Positions 33,994 through 42,865 of a DNA stretch of 64,000 nucleotides are shown here, piece after piece (the first letter of the stretch is position 1; each line of letters begins with the position of its first letter). The DNA comes from Lachnospiraceae bacterium (lineage in GTDB: Bacteria > Bacillota > Clostridia > Lachnospirales > Lachnospiraceae): assembly GCA_910575555.1 (NCBI GenBank), contig CAJTFX010000018.1:23170-87169 (forward strand). Reading direction: 5' to 3'. The position numbers and the translations under genes were made by a program. The notes below the pieces were generated by a model. The model saw only the letters and a program-made list of their open reading frames with translations. It ran no database searches and was not told the DNA's origin.

Positions 33994-35136
33994 ATGCAAA
34001 AACAATGTCAGGATGGTTTCTACACCACATTCAGTTCCTATCCACTTATGCTGGATTATCACAAGGAGCAGTCCAAGAACAGCCGCTGGGTGAAAGCCAG
34101 GGTCAGTGACCTTGAAATTCAGCCGCTGGGCAAAGGCTCTGCTCTGAGCACTGATCTGCCGGCATTTGCGTCAGGAACCACACAGGACGCTGTGGATGAC
34201 ACAGCAAACAATCTCGGTCTGGCCATGCGTGTTGATGGGGAACTCTTCCCCATGCGCATGACGGCCTACAAAAGTCTGCTTGACCGGGCAAAAATCGGAG
34301 GCACAGCGCTGCCTAAGCTCAGTCGTGAGGCTCTGGCAGAGGTATTAAATGCCTGCATGGAACTTTATTCGTCAGAAGCGCTTCTTCTCATTCGTGATGA
34401 GAAGGTGGCAGCAGTTCATTCTGGAGATGCGGTTGATTATTCAGTGTTGCCAGTCGATGAACTTCTTGTTGCACTGAAGGGAAAGTTGGATGCACAATTC
34501 AACGGAAATGTATTCGAGTCTGGATACTGCGATCATGCCATGGTAAGCGCATCATGGACGATGCCGGATCAGAAAGAGGATTTACTGGAGGTGTATACAA
34601 AGCTGCTGGATTCTCAAGGGAAATCAGCGATGGCCTCCAAACTGACTCCGGGTGTTCGTTTTATGAGTTCGGATACCGGTGTGTCTTCGGCAAAGGTCTC
34701 TGCTCTTTTGGTGAGCGGAAAGCGCTCCATCCATATCGGGGGGTGTATTGCAGTTGACCACAGGCATCAGTCTAAGGTTTCCGATTTTGATGCGGCGTTG
34801 GATCAGCTCTTTGCCCAGTTTGGGGATAGTATTGCCAAATTACAAAAACTGCTGGAGGTTCATCTGGATTATCCGATAAACGCAATGACCAGGGTTTGCA
34901 AAAAACTGAGTCTGCCAAAAAAGGCTGCAGTTGAGGCCATAGCTATGTACGAGATGGCATACGGAGGTGGTCCGGCGACAGCCCACGACGTATTTCTTGC
35001 TATGCAGGAGATCCCGTTTATTTTGAGGACGGAGAACACGCCGGAAAGCAAGATGTTGGTCATAGAAGAAAATATGGCCCGTGCGCTCTCACTCAGATGG
35101 AGCGATTATGACCTTGCAAAGGCGGTGAGTTACTGA
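33994..35136 (+). CDS. Hypothetical protein before YqaJ exonuclease
   Basis: This 380-residue protein begins MQKQCQDGFYTTFSSYPLML after GAAAGGAGC. It has a long mixed fold with no motif I can name. Its position directly before a YqaJ exonuclease matches that of the DUF932 protein in the second element (50196-51128), so it may do the same job in a recombination module. Its stop overlaps the next start by one base. Confidence 0.6.
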   Translation: MQKQCQDGFYTTFSSYPLMLDYHKEQSKNSRWVKARVSDLEIQPLGKGSALSTDLPAFASGTTQDAVDDTANNLGLAMRVDGELFPMRMTAYKSLLDRAKIGGTALPKLSREALAEVLNACMELYSSEALLLIRDEKVAAVHSGDAVDYSVLPVDELLVALKGKLDAQFNGNVFESGYCDHAMVSASWTMPDQKEDLLEVYTKLLDSQGKSAMASKLTPGVRFMSSDTGVSSAKVSALLVSGKRSIHIGGCIAVDHRHQSKVSDFDAALDQLFAQFGDSIAKLQKLLEVHLDYPINAMTRVCKKLSLPKKAAVEAIAMYEMAYGGGPATAHDVFLAMQEIPFILRTENTPESKMLVIEENMARALSLRWSDYDLAKAVSY

Positions 35137-36173
35137 TGGCAAAACCGATTATTCTTTGCGACACCGCCGGTATGACCAATGACAGATGGCTGGAATGCCG
35201 TATGCATGGTCCGAAAGGAAATATTCCCTATACTGTGGGAGGAAGTGATGTAGCAGCCATTTTTGGCGTATCACCATGGACGACTCCACTGGAGCTGTGG
35301 AAAATCAAAAAAGGGCAAATGAAGCCTGCTAAAAAAAACAATGCCAACCAATTGCAGATGGGGCATCTTTTAGAGCCGATTGCTGCCTATTGGTATGGTG
35401 CAAAGACAGGCAACACCGTTATTGAAGATACTAATCTGTATCAGCACGCAGATCATCCTTACGCTCTCGCCAATTTTGACCGGCGCTTTATACGGGCATC
35501 CGATAGCGAGCCGGGAATTTTGGAGTGTAAAAGCTGCACGTATCACAAAGCGGCTGAATGGGCAGATGGAGCAATTCCGCTCTACTATGAACTGCAGCTG
35601 AGGTTTTATCTTGCAGTAGCGGATGTAAATATCGGCGCCTTTTCCGCAGTTTGGGGAAACAATCCGGACAATGATCTGGCAATGCCAGAGATTATTCGTG
35701 ATAAGGCGAAAGAGGATATGATTTTTGAACGTTTGGACGAATGGATCTGGAGCTTGGAAAATGACAAACCGCCGACCATGGCGGATGTTGCCCCAAAACT
35801 TGCTTTGGAGTCACTGGCAAGGATTTATGGTACGAGTCAGGCCGGGCTTCCGACAATAGAGTTTTCACGTAAGTACGAATCGCCTTTGCGCAGAATCGCA
35901 ATGCTTCAGGGAAAAATCTCTGAATGCAATAAAGAAATCAAAACATATGAAAAGGAGATTGAAGCACATAGCGTGCGAATTGCCGAAGTCATGAAGGAGC
36001 ATGAGCATGGCGTCTTAGAGACGAGCAGCGATAAGCTTCTGATTGATTTTGTAACCAAAACAACTCGCAGGCCCGATTCCAAAGCCTTAAAGGAAAAATA
36101 CCCGGCAATCTATACCGATGTTCTGAAAGCCTCGGAAAGCCGCAAGGTAAAGGTGTCGGTCCAGCCAATTTAG
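35136..36173 (+). CDS. YqaJ-type (lambda exonuclease-like) nuclease
   Basis: This 345-residue PD-(D/E)XK nuclease has GGSDVAAIFGVSPWTTPLEL near residue 37, GHLLEPIAAYWY, NFDRRF (D) and ILECKS (E-x-K) near 132, then a C-terminal coiled coil. YqaJ enzymes resect double-strand ends and usually pair with an annealing protein. The pair here may be the product at 39454. It lies in the operon controlled by leader copy 3. Confidence 0.88.
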   Translation: MAKPIILCDTAGMTNDRWLECRMHGPKGNIPYTVGGSDVAAIFGVSPWTTPLELWKIKKGQMKPAKKNNANQLQMGHLLEPIAAYWYGAKTGNTVIEDTNLYQHADHPYALANFDRRFIRASDSEPGILECKSCTYHKAAEWADGAIPLYYELQLRFYLAVADVNIGAFSAVWGNNPDNDLAMPEIIRDKAKEDMIFERLDEWIWSLENDKPPTMADVAPKLALESLARIYGTSQAGLPTIEFSRKYESPLRRIAMLQGKISECNKEIKTYEKEIEAHSVRIAEVMKEHEHGVLETSSDKLLIDFVTKTTRRPDSKALKEKYPAIYTDVLKASESRKVKVSVQPI

Positions 36174-36186
36174 GAAGGAGACTATA

Positions 36187-36708
36187 ATGGAAAATATTTA
36201 TCATGATTATTGGGAACAGGAATTGCTTTATCAGTTTCTGAAAAACGACAGGTGTAAAAAACGGGCGTATATCTGCTCGCCTCTTAGCGCAGTTACGGAT
36301 GAGGAGATGGTAGAAAATATAAAAATAGCAAGAGCATATATGTATTATGCCATGAAAAAAATGGGTATGAATGCAAGTGCGCCTCATGCGTATCTTCCGA
36401 TGCTTTTATGCGACAAAGTGCCGGCGGACAGATCCATCGCCCTTCAATTTGGATTGGAGCTGTTGGAAGAAAGTGATGTTTTGCTTATATGCGGGAATCG
36501 GATCAGCAGTGGGATGAGTGGGGAAATTGCTCATGCGGCATACCTCAAGATGCCTATGATGACCTTTGAGGAAAGCATATATCTGGAAGTGCAGAAAAAT
36601 TTGACAAAGCAGGGCTATGATAAACACAGCGTCCATCTTGATCGAGAAAATGTTCTGATGGGTTGTTCTTCTCCCATGGCATATCTTGAAAAGGCGGGGA
36701 TATTCTGA
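36187..36708 (+). CDS. DUF4406-like (deoxyribosyltransferase fold) protein
   Basis: This 173-residue protein has YICSPLSAVTDEEMVENIKI, APHAYLPMLLCD and ICGNRISSGMSGEI, the sequence pattern of DUF4406-type proteins related to nucleoside 2-deoxyribosyltransferases. It may act on nucleotides or nucleotide signals; no substrate is known for the phage and ICE members. GGAAGGAG precedes ATG 36187. Confidence 0.7.
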   Translation: MENIYHDYWEQELLYQFLKNDRCKKRAYICSPLSAVTDEEMVENIKIARAYMYYAMKKMGMNASAPHAYLPMLLCDKVPADRSIALQFGLELLEESDVLLICGNRISSGMSGEIAHAAYLKMPMMTFEESIYLEVQKNLTKQGYDKHSVHLDRENVLMGCSSPMAYLEKAGIF

Positions 36709-36737
36709 TGAAAAAACAACTGACTGCAGCTTTATAA

Positions 36738-36780
36738 AAAACTCCCATTGTATTTTTGAATACGATTCGGGAGTTTTTTG
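36738..36780 (+). terminator. Terminator before recD2
   Basis: AAACTCCC pairs with GGGAGTTT around a long inner stem (ATTGTATT/GAATACGAT), followed by TTTTTT. It may separate the RecD2 gene into its own level of expression. Confidence 0.75.
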
Positions 36781-36814
36781 TTTCTAAAACACGACTCAGA
36801 AGGGAGTAAAAATT

Positions 36815-39025
36815 TTGTTATGTGAATTTAAAAAACTCATATATCCGCCAAGCATTGCGACTGTTGATGATAGTGGTTATATGATTGCGCTCTACCACCC
36901 ATGCGAAACGATTAAAGATAGCACAGGTAATCTGATTACGCAAGTGAAAGCAGTAGGATATTGCCTGCCTGTTTCGAGCAGCCTGCGTTACGACATGCGT
37001 GGACATTGGAGTAAAAATTCCAAATTTGGCCTTCAATTTGAAGTAGAGAGCTATAACGAAGTGATAGTACCGACGAAGGAAGGCATTATTGCATACCTTT
37101 CTTCCGGGCAGATTAAAGGGATCGGTTCCAAGATAGCGGAGAAAATTTACGAAGTTTTCGGTCAACAGTCTCTGGAGGTATTGGATAAAGAGCCGGAAAA
37201 GCTCCTTGCCATACCAGGTATCAGTGAGATAAAACTGAAAAAAATTTGTGATTCTTATCTGGTCAATCGTGGTGCACGGGATGTGGTGGCGTTTTTGTCA
37301 CCGCACGGCATTACGCCCAATCGAGCGGTGCGCCTGTATAAAGAGTATGGGGATAAGACGATGGATATTGTCAAAAAACATCCTTACCAACTCTGCGATA
37401 TGGCCGGGATCGGTTTTAAGACGGCAGACCATATCGCTATGAGCATGGGGTTTGACCAGCTATCGACAGAGCGTGTGGATGAAGGACTTCTGTATACGCT
37501 GGCGGATGCGGAAAGCAAAGGTCATCTCTGCATGGAGAAACATGAGTTTGTGAAAGCCTGCCTAAAAATTCTGGATACGCCTGCGTTAACAGCAGAAATG
37601 GTGGCGAACCGTGCCGCCAGGCTGGTTTTCGGCGGACAGTTGGTGTCGTACCAGGGCAATGTGTATAGGGCAAAGACCGCACATGTGGAAGAACAGCTTG
37701 CCTCCGACATTCATCAGCAAATGAAGTACCGGAAGATGCACAGCTATGGGGATTTGGATGCCGCCATAGATGCAGAGGAGCAGAAGCTGAAAATGAAGTT
37801 TGCACTGGAGCAGCGCGAAGCGGTAAAGATGGCTCTGACGCAGGGACTTTCCATTATCACTGGTGGACCTGGAACAGGAAAGACTTTGATACAACGTGCC
37901 ATTTTAGATATTTATCAAAAAAACAATCCCCAAAATGAAATCTGCTGTTGTGCCCCTACGGGTAGGGCAGCAAGAAGGATGGAGCAGGCAACTGGTGTTT
38001 CGGCCTCAACTGTTCATAAAGCCCTTGGGCTGATGGCGGATGAGGACGGAGACTATGATGAACCCGAAGCGCTTACTGCAGATCTGATTGTGGTAGATGA
38101 GATTTCCATGCTGGATGTTTATCTGGCTGAATATCTGTTTGATGCAGTGAAGTTTGGCGCCCAGATGGTGCTGATTGGCGATGCAGATCAGCTGCCTTCA
38201 GTGGGACCTGGCGCAGTGCTCAGTGAGATGATTGCCAGCGGATGTATTCCAGTTGTGCGGTTGGACAAGGTATTTCGCCAGAATGCGGGAAGCCGCATTG
38301 CGACAAATGCGAAGTTAATCCGCCATGGGAATGTGGGTCTGGAGTATGGGAATGACTTTCAGTTTATCAATTCTCCCAGGCTGTCTGATTCTGCTGAACT
38401 CATTGTCGATCTTTATCTGCAGGAAACTGAGAAATACGGGGTCGATAATGTGGCACTGCTTACGCCATACCGGCAGAAGACGGAAACCGGAGTCAATGCA
38501 CTGAATGAGCGCTTGCGTGAGAAGGTGAACCCGCCGGATACGCAGAAACCGGAAGTTGTTTTCGGAAACCGGAAATTTCGGTGTGGGGACAAGGTCATGC
38601 AGATCAAAAACCATGATGATGTCAATAACGGTGATGTTGGGTATGTCAGAAAAATTATTCGCATTGGCGATGATACTACAATTCATGTGGACTTTGGTGA
38701 CGGGCGCATGAAAGAGTACGATGCCAGTGAATTGGATATGTTGGATTTAGGTTATGCCTCTACTATCCATAAATCACAGGGATCGGAGTACCAGTCCGTC
38801 ATCATCAATCTGCAGTGCGCCCATTCCATCATGCTGACAAGGCCTCTTATCTATACGGCAATTACACGAGGAAAAGAGCGTGTAACCATTGTCGGGGAAA
38901 AAAGGGCGCTTTGTATTTCAATCAAAAGAATTGACACAGAAAAACGCGGCACCTGCCTCGCTAAGCGGCTGCAGGCGCTTGAAGAAAGGAGCAGCTATGG
39001 CTACAATATTAGATCAATATTTTGA
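36815..39025 (+). CDS. recD2: RecD2-like SF1 helicase
   Basis: This 736-residue helicase starts at TTG 36815, nine bases after GAAGGGAG. The RecD2 N-terminal domain has helix-hairpin-helix repeats (GIGSKIAEKIYEVFG, IPGISEIKLKKI, MAGIGFKTADHIA). The motor follows: motif I TGGPGTGKTL, Ia CAPTGRAARRM, II VVDEISMLD, III VLIGDADQLPSVGPG, and VI AITRGKERVTIVG. RecD2 moves 5' to 3' and helps process recombination and replication ends. The 3' end overlaps the next gene by 29 bases. Confidence 0.9.
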   Translation: MLCEFKKLIYPPSIATVDDSGYMIALYHPCETIKDSTGNLITQVKAVGYCLPVSSSLRYDMRGHWSKNSKFGLQFEVESYNEVIVPTKEGIIAYLSSGQIKGIGSKIAEKIYEVFGQQSLEVLDKEPEKLLAIPGISEIKLKKICDSYLVNRGARDVVAFLSPHGITPNRAVRLYKEYGDKTMDIVKKHPYQLCDMAGIGFKTADHIAMSMGFDQLSTERVDEGLLYTLADAESKGHLCMEKHEFVKACLKILDTPALTAEMVANRAARLVFGGQLVSYQGNVYRAKTAHVEEQLASDIHQQMKYRKMHSYGDLDAAIDAEEQKLKMKFALEQREAVKMALTQGLSIITGGPGTGKTLIQRAILDIYQKNNPQNEICCCAPTGRAARRMEQATGVSASTVHKALGLMADEDGDYDEPEALTADLIVVDEISMLDVYLAEYLFDAVKFGAQMVLIGDADQLPSVGPGAVLSEMIASGCIPVVRLDKVFRQNAGSRIATNAKLIRHGNVGLEYGNDFQFINSPRLSDSAELIVDLYLQETEKYGVDNVALLTPYRQKTETGVNALNERLREKVNPPDTQKPEVVFGNRKFRCGDKVMQIKNHDDVNNGDVGYVRKIIRIGDDTTIHVDFGDGRMKEYDASELDMLDLGYASTIHKSQGSEYQSVIINLQCAHSIMLTRPLIYTAITRGKERVTIVGEKRALCISIKRIDTEKRGTCLAKRLQALEERSSYGYNIRSIF

Positions 39026-39440
39026 GAAACAGAATACTATCAGGTCCCAGATTGCCGAGAACAGTCTTCCGCCGGAAGATTTGCTGATTATGCAGGAACT
39101 GAATTACCGCATTTGCGTCTTGGAAACATTTCAGTCTTTTTGTAAGTCCGCGCCAATCACAATGGATACAAAGGTCATGGGCTATCACTTTCAAATGGTA
39201 GATGCGTATGTACGTTTTACCTTAAATGAAAGACGATTCGGATTAAAAGCCGATGCAGAAGGCCAGAAGCGTCGTGAAACAGCACTCAGTTCTTTTGAGC
39301 ATGTTGTACAGGACGGCAGAAAGCGGTTTTCCAGCTTTAAGGCAGGGACACAGGAGCAGTACAAAACAAGTATCAGTCAATATGTTCATACGATTCTGCC
39401 GGTTTGGATGCAGTATCGGAACACATATATCAATTTATAA
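38997..39440 (+). CDS. Helical hypothetical protein
   Basis: This 147-residue, all-helical protein starts at ATG 38997 after GAAAGGAGC, inside the end of recD2. It begins MATILDQYFEKQNTIRSQIA. No motif is recognised. It lies between helicase and a possible annealing protein, so it may belong to the recombination machinery. Confidence 0.6.
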   Translation: MATILDQYFEKQNTIRSQIAENSLPPEDLLIMQELNYRICVLETFQSFCKSAPITMDTKVMGYHFQMVDAYVRFTLNERRFGLKADAEGQKRRETALSSFEHVVQDGRKRFSSFKAGTQEQYKTSISQYVHTILPVWMQYRNTYINL

Positions 39441-39453
39441 GGAGGCTACAATA

Positions 39454-40212
39454 ATGAGTCAGAATAACTCGAATGAGAAGGCGGCAATGCTCGCCAAAAT
39501 CGAAACTATTCATCAGGTGGATGGATTTGATCCTACGCCGTTTGCTGTGGATTATACAGATCTGGGAACCGGAGAGGTGCGCAAGCGCCTCCCGGTCATG
39601 ATTCAGATGGCGTGGTTCCGTCTGAAATATCCGGAAGGACGCATTGCGGTACAGGTGAATTCTGCAAAGGATTGCTTTGTGGCAACTGCCCGCGTGTATC
39701 CAAACTATAAGGATGCAACGGACTGTTATCTGGCAGAAGCGACGGCATCCAGAGGATATTGTGAGGAGAAACCTTCGGTTTCACCACGGGAATGGGCCCA
39801 GACAGCTGCTGTCGGAATTGCTCTCCGAAATGCAGGTTTTGGACTTCAGTTTTCTATGGCAGGTGAAGATTTTGAGCCTTCAGCTGTGGATGAGCTGGGA
39901 ATCTCCGCCGCTCAACCTCAAACAGAATCAGCAGAAAAACACGAGGTGTCAGAACCAAAACCGGAACCGGCACAAGAGGAATACACTGTAAATGAACCGG
40001 TGCAAAAGGAACTGACTCCAGAAGAAAAGCTGGCACAGGCAATGAATGTGCCTTGCCCAATCTCAAAATTCAGCGGGAAAACGCTTGGCGAGGTATTATC
40101 GCTGGATCCTGGTGCAATTAAATGGGTAGCAACGAAATTCACTGGCGGCGAGGAAATTAAAGCTGCTGCGAAGCTGATTTGTGAATTTTCCCTTCAACAG
40201 ACAATTGCATAA
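39454..40212 (+). CDS. Possible single-strand annealing protein
   Basis: The protein has 252 residues from ATG 39454 (AAGGAGG eight bases before). The core has ARVYPNYKDATDCYLAEATA and EWAQTAAVGIALRNAGFGLQ; the second string resembles the helix of Erf/Rad52-like annealing proteins. A Pro/Glu linker then leads to a small C-terminal domain with FSGKTLGEVLSLDPG, seen after the core in some annealing proteins and nucleases. Sitting downstream of YqaJ and RecD2 fits. The family call is an inference, not a firm match. Confidence 0.5.
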   Translation: MSQNNSNEKAAMLAKIETIHQVDGFDPTPFAVDYTDLGTGEVRKRLPVMIQMAWFRLKYPEGRIAVQVNSAKDCFVATARVYPNYKDATDCYLAEATASRGYCEEKPSVSPREWAQTAAVGIALRNAGFGLQFSMAGEDFEPSAVDELGISAAQPQTESAEKHEVSEPKPEPAQEEYTVNEPVQKELTPEEKLAQAMNVPCPISKFSGKTLGEVLSLDPGAIKWVATKFTGGEEIKAAAKLICEFSLQQTIA

Positions 40213-40225
40213 CAGGCGCTAAAGA

Positions 40226-40253
40226 CCAGGGGATTAACGCGGTCATCCCCTGG
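40226..40253 (+). other. Intergenic hairpin
   Basis: CCAGGGGAT (40226-40234) and ATCCCCTGG (40245-40253) form a perfect 9-bp stem with no T run. A similar hairpin (GGGGACAGC/GCTGTTCCCC, about 40687-40707) precedes the primase gene. They may be RNA processing or stability elements within the operon. Confidence 0.5.
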
Positions 40254-40283
40254 CTAGGAACAAGACGAAAAGGAGGACAAAAA

Positions 40284-40661
40284 ATGTGTGAAAAAACGAA
40301 AAAGCTTCGTTTCAAATGGGAGTTTGGAGATGAAATGGTCTCGTTGCATGTCAACCAATATGCTTATGGCGGGCGGCTGCACATCGGTATGATCAATTAC
40401 GGAGAAGATGGTCCGGAACCCTTTGCAGATATGACGGTCAACCTACCAGCCTATGATCTGGAGGATAACGAAGCATTCATTAACGGAGATATCAGCAAAG
40501 ACCTGTTAAGGTTTATCAGGGAGAACAAACTGGGAAAAGTGCTGCCTTACACCGTGAAATCCGGATATGGCAGATATGCGGCGGTGGCATTCGATCTGGA
40601 AAAGCTGGCGGAATACGATCCTTCAGGGGTTGCATCGTTTAAGGAAAACTGTGGGTTATAA
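40284..40661 (+). CDS. DUF4313-like protein
   Basis: This 125-residue protein matches the pattern of DUF4313: MINYGEDGPEPFADMTVNL followed by a region with NEAFINGDI and a final YTVKSGYGRYAAVAFDL. The family is common on Firmicutes ICEs, with no known role. AAAAGGAGG precedes ATG 40284. Confidence 0.65.
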   Translation: MCEKTKKLRFKWEFGDEMVSLHVNQYAYGGRLHIGMINYGEDGPEPFADMTVNLPAYDLEDNEAFINGDISKDLLRFIRENKLGKVLPYTVKSGYGRYAAVAFDLEKLAEYDPSGVASFKENCGL

Positions 40662-40734
40662 GGAAAACAGCAATGAGAAGAGGCAGGGGACAGCGTGCTG
40701 TTCCCCGCAAGTTTGAAAAAGGAAAGGAGGCAGC

Positions 40735-41793
40735 ATGGAAATATTTCATATGAGCGATGTTGTTTCGTTGCTGGGAATCCCGATGCCGCCGTCTGGAAGA
40801 AGCTCCTATTATGTGCAGTGCCCATGCTGTGATGAAAGCCCACGGAAAAAGCATTTGAACATCAATTTGAAAAAAGAAGTGTATCGCTGCCCGCGGTGCG
40901 GAATATCTGGTGGTATATTTGATCTGTACTCCTTATATACCGGGGTTCCGCGTGACAAAGTGCGAAAAGCTCTGGTGGAGAAACTGGGAATGCCTGATAA
41001 CCGGCCTAAACCCAAAAAGAGGATACAGCCGCAGGCAAAGCCTGAATGCCCAATAACGGATGTTGATACCCGTCATGCCACATACAGTGCGCTGCTCGAT
41101 AAGCTGACGCTGGCGGCAGACCATAAAGAGAACCTGCTTGGCAGAGGGTTGATGGAGGATGACATTATTCGGCTTGGATACAGGACAACACCTGTGGTCG
41201 GTATGACAGCGATTGCCGGCAAACTTCAGTCCGAAGGGATGTACTTAGCTGGGGTTCCTGGTTTTTACAGGAATGAAAGCGGTACATGGACTTTCATCCA
41301 TGAAGAACGCGGTATCTTAATTCCAATGAGAGACCAGAAAGGAAGAATTCAGGGGCTTCAGATACGCAGAGATAAGGTGAAAAAGAGAAAATTTCGCTGG
41401 GTATCCAGTACAGAGCGGCCGGATGGTTGCCCTGCAGAAGGATGGACACATCTTGCAGGCCCGGTTAGGCCTATGCTGGTGCTGACAGAAGGTCCTATGA
41501 AAGCTGACGTGATTCATGCACTGACTGGTCTGACAGTGCTGGCGGTTCCTGGTGTTAATTCTCTGACACAGCTTGAAACAACCCTTAGCGATTTACGTGC
41601 AGAAGGGGTTGCAGAGATTAAGACTGCTTTTGATATGGATTTTGCGACCAACTACCATGTACAAAACGGTTACAACAATCTTCTCAGTCTTCTTGGCAAT
41701 ATGGGATTCCGGTTTGGTACTTACCTGTGGGATCCACGCTATAAAGGGCTGGATGACTACATCTGGGAATATTGTTTTCAAAAGAAACGTTAA
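40735..41793 (+). CDS. CHC2 zinc-finger / Toprim-like primase
   Basis: This 352-residue protein has an N-terminal CHC2-type zinc finger (CPCCDES and YRCPRCGISGGIFDLY). A middle domain follows, and then a DUF3854/Toprim-like C-terminal part with LVLTEGPMKADVIHAL (conserved Glu) and AFDMDFATN (Asp-x-Asp). It should prime DNA synthesis on the element or on transferred single strands. It is short compared with DnaG and lacks the helicase-binding domain. AAAGGAGG precedes ATG 40735. Confidence 0.8.
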   Translation: MEIFHMSDVVSLLGIPMPPSGRSSYYVQCPCCDESPRKKHLNINLKKEVYRCPRCGISGGIFDLYSLYTGVPRDKVRKALVEKLGMPDNRPKPKKRIQPQAKPECPITDVDTRHATYSALLDKLTLAADHKENLLGRGLMEDDIIRLGYRTTPVVGMTAIAGKLQSEGMYLAGVPGFYRNESGTWTFIHEERGILIPMRDQKGRIQGLQIRRDKVKKRKFRWVSSTERPDGCPAEGWTHLAGPVRPMLVLTEGPMKADVIHALTGLTVLAVPGVNSLTQLETTLSDLRAEGVAEIKTAFDMDFATNYHVQNGYNNLLSLLGNMGFRFGTYLWDPRYKGLDDYIWEYCFQKKR

Positions 41794-41799
41794 GAACTG

Positions 41800-41829
41800 G
41801 GGTGGAGCAAAATGCTTCACCCTTTTTCG
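41800..41829 (+). terminator. Terminator after the primase gene
   Basis: GGGTGGAGCA (41800-41809) pairs over ten bases with TGCTTCACCC (41813-41822), followed by TTTTT. Confidence 0.85.
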
Positions 41830-41847
41830 TGTGCTTTTTTTAATCAA

Positions 41848-41874
41848 ATGCGTATAAAAGTTGTAAATACGCAT
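41848..41874 (+). promoter_or_regulatory. Inverted repeat before parM (operator or parC)
   Basis: ATGCGTAT (41848-41855) and ATACGCAT (41867-41874) form a perfect 8-bp inverted repeat that overlaps the -35 region of the parM promoter. ParR-type adaptors bind upstream DNA both as centromere and as operator, so this is the best candidate site. Confidence 0.6.
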
Positions 41875-41889
41875 AGCAAATCGTGTAAT
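41861..41889 (+). promoter_or_regulatory. parMR promoter
   Basis: TTGTAA (41861-41866), 17 bp and TGTAAT (41884-41889). It shares TTGTAAAT and the 12-mer AATCGTGTAATG with the promoter at 18648-18676. Confidence 0.6.
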
Positions 41890-41926
41890 GATAAGCATAA
41901 GAATGAACTTTGCAGGAGGTATACAT

Positions 41927-42847
41927 ATGTTAATCGCAATCGACCATGGCAATTACGCCATAAAGACCACAAACCACTCTTTTATTTCAGGGCTTTCAGA
42001 GCATACGGTTAAGCCGCCTATGACGGATGAGATTCCGGAGTATGGAGGAAAATACTGGACCCTGAGCGGACGCCGCCTAAGTTATATGAGAGACAAAACA
42101 CAGGATGACCGTTATTTCATCCTGACATTATTCGCAATCGCCAAAGAACTGGAGAACAGAGGGCAATATACGCCGGTAGAGCAGATTCAGCTGGCTGTTG
42201 GTCTGCCGCCGGAGCATTTTGGGGTTTTAAAAGATAAATTCGCTCGTTATTTCAAAAGAGATGGAATTATCAAATTTGTTTATGGTGATAAGCCATACAG
42301 TATTAAGATAGACCGTGTCATGGTGTTCCCGCAGGCATATGCCGCTGTTATTCCCCAGAGTAGTTTGGTTGTCCATACTGTTCGTATGTTTGTCGTTGAC
42401 ATTGGCGGCTATACCACAGATGTGCTGCTCTTGAAGAATGGAAAACCAGATCTGCAGTTTTGCCGAAGTCTGGAAACTGGCATTATTACTATGAACAACG
42501 AAATCATACGAAAAGTTGGTGCACTTCATGATATGCGTATCGAAGATGAGCATATTAGTGCAGTTCTCCAGTCCGAGAATACCATTCTGCCGGAGGATGT
42601 CAAAGAGACAATTTGTGAAGCAACGAAGTTACATGCACAGGATATTCTGAATCAGCTTAGAGAATTGCAAGTGGATCTGCGTTCCAATCCTGCAGTTTTT
42701 ATCGGCGGGGGAAGTATTCTTTTAAAACATTTCCTGATGAGCTCGCCTTTGGTAGCAAAGGCAGACTTTGTTGAATCTCCGAATGCGAACGCACTGGGGT
42801 ATGAAATGCTGGGCAGGAAAACGCTTTCACTTCGTCCGCTTGGATAA
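41927..42847 (+). CDS. parM: ParM/StbA-type actin-like ATPase
   Basis: This 306-residue actin-fold protein has phosphate-1 loop AIDHGNYAIKT at the N-terminus, phosphate-2 motif VVDIGGYTTDVLLL near residue 163, and the adenosine motif VFIGGGSILL near 264. ParM filaments push sister DNA copies apart in type II partition. The next gene fits a ParR adaptor. GCAGGAGG precedes ATG 41927. A partition system implies the element spends time as a replicating circle. Confidence 0.85.
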   Translation: MLIAIDHGNYAIKTTNHSFISGLSEHTVKPPMTDEIPEYGGKYWTLSGRRLSYMRDKTQDDRYFILTLFAIAKELENRGQYTPVEQIQLAVGLPPEHFGVLKDKFARYFKRDGIIKFVYGDKPYSIKIDRVMVFPQAYAAVIPQSSLVVHTVRMFVVDIGGYTTDVLLLKNGKPDLQFCRSLETGIITMNNEIIRKVGALHDMRIEDEHISAVLQSENTILPEDVKETICEATKLHAQDILNQLRELQVDLRSNPAVFIGGGSILLKHFLMSSPLVAKADFVESPNANALGYEMLGRKTLSLRPLG

Positions 42848-42865
42848 GGGACGGAGGGATGTATA

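Noticed and set aside
33994..35136. DUF932 protein
   Set aside because: Placement before YqaJ suggested it, but the DUF932 sequence signatures seen at 50196-51128 are not present.
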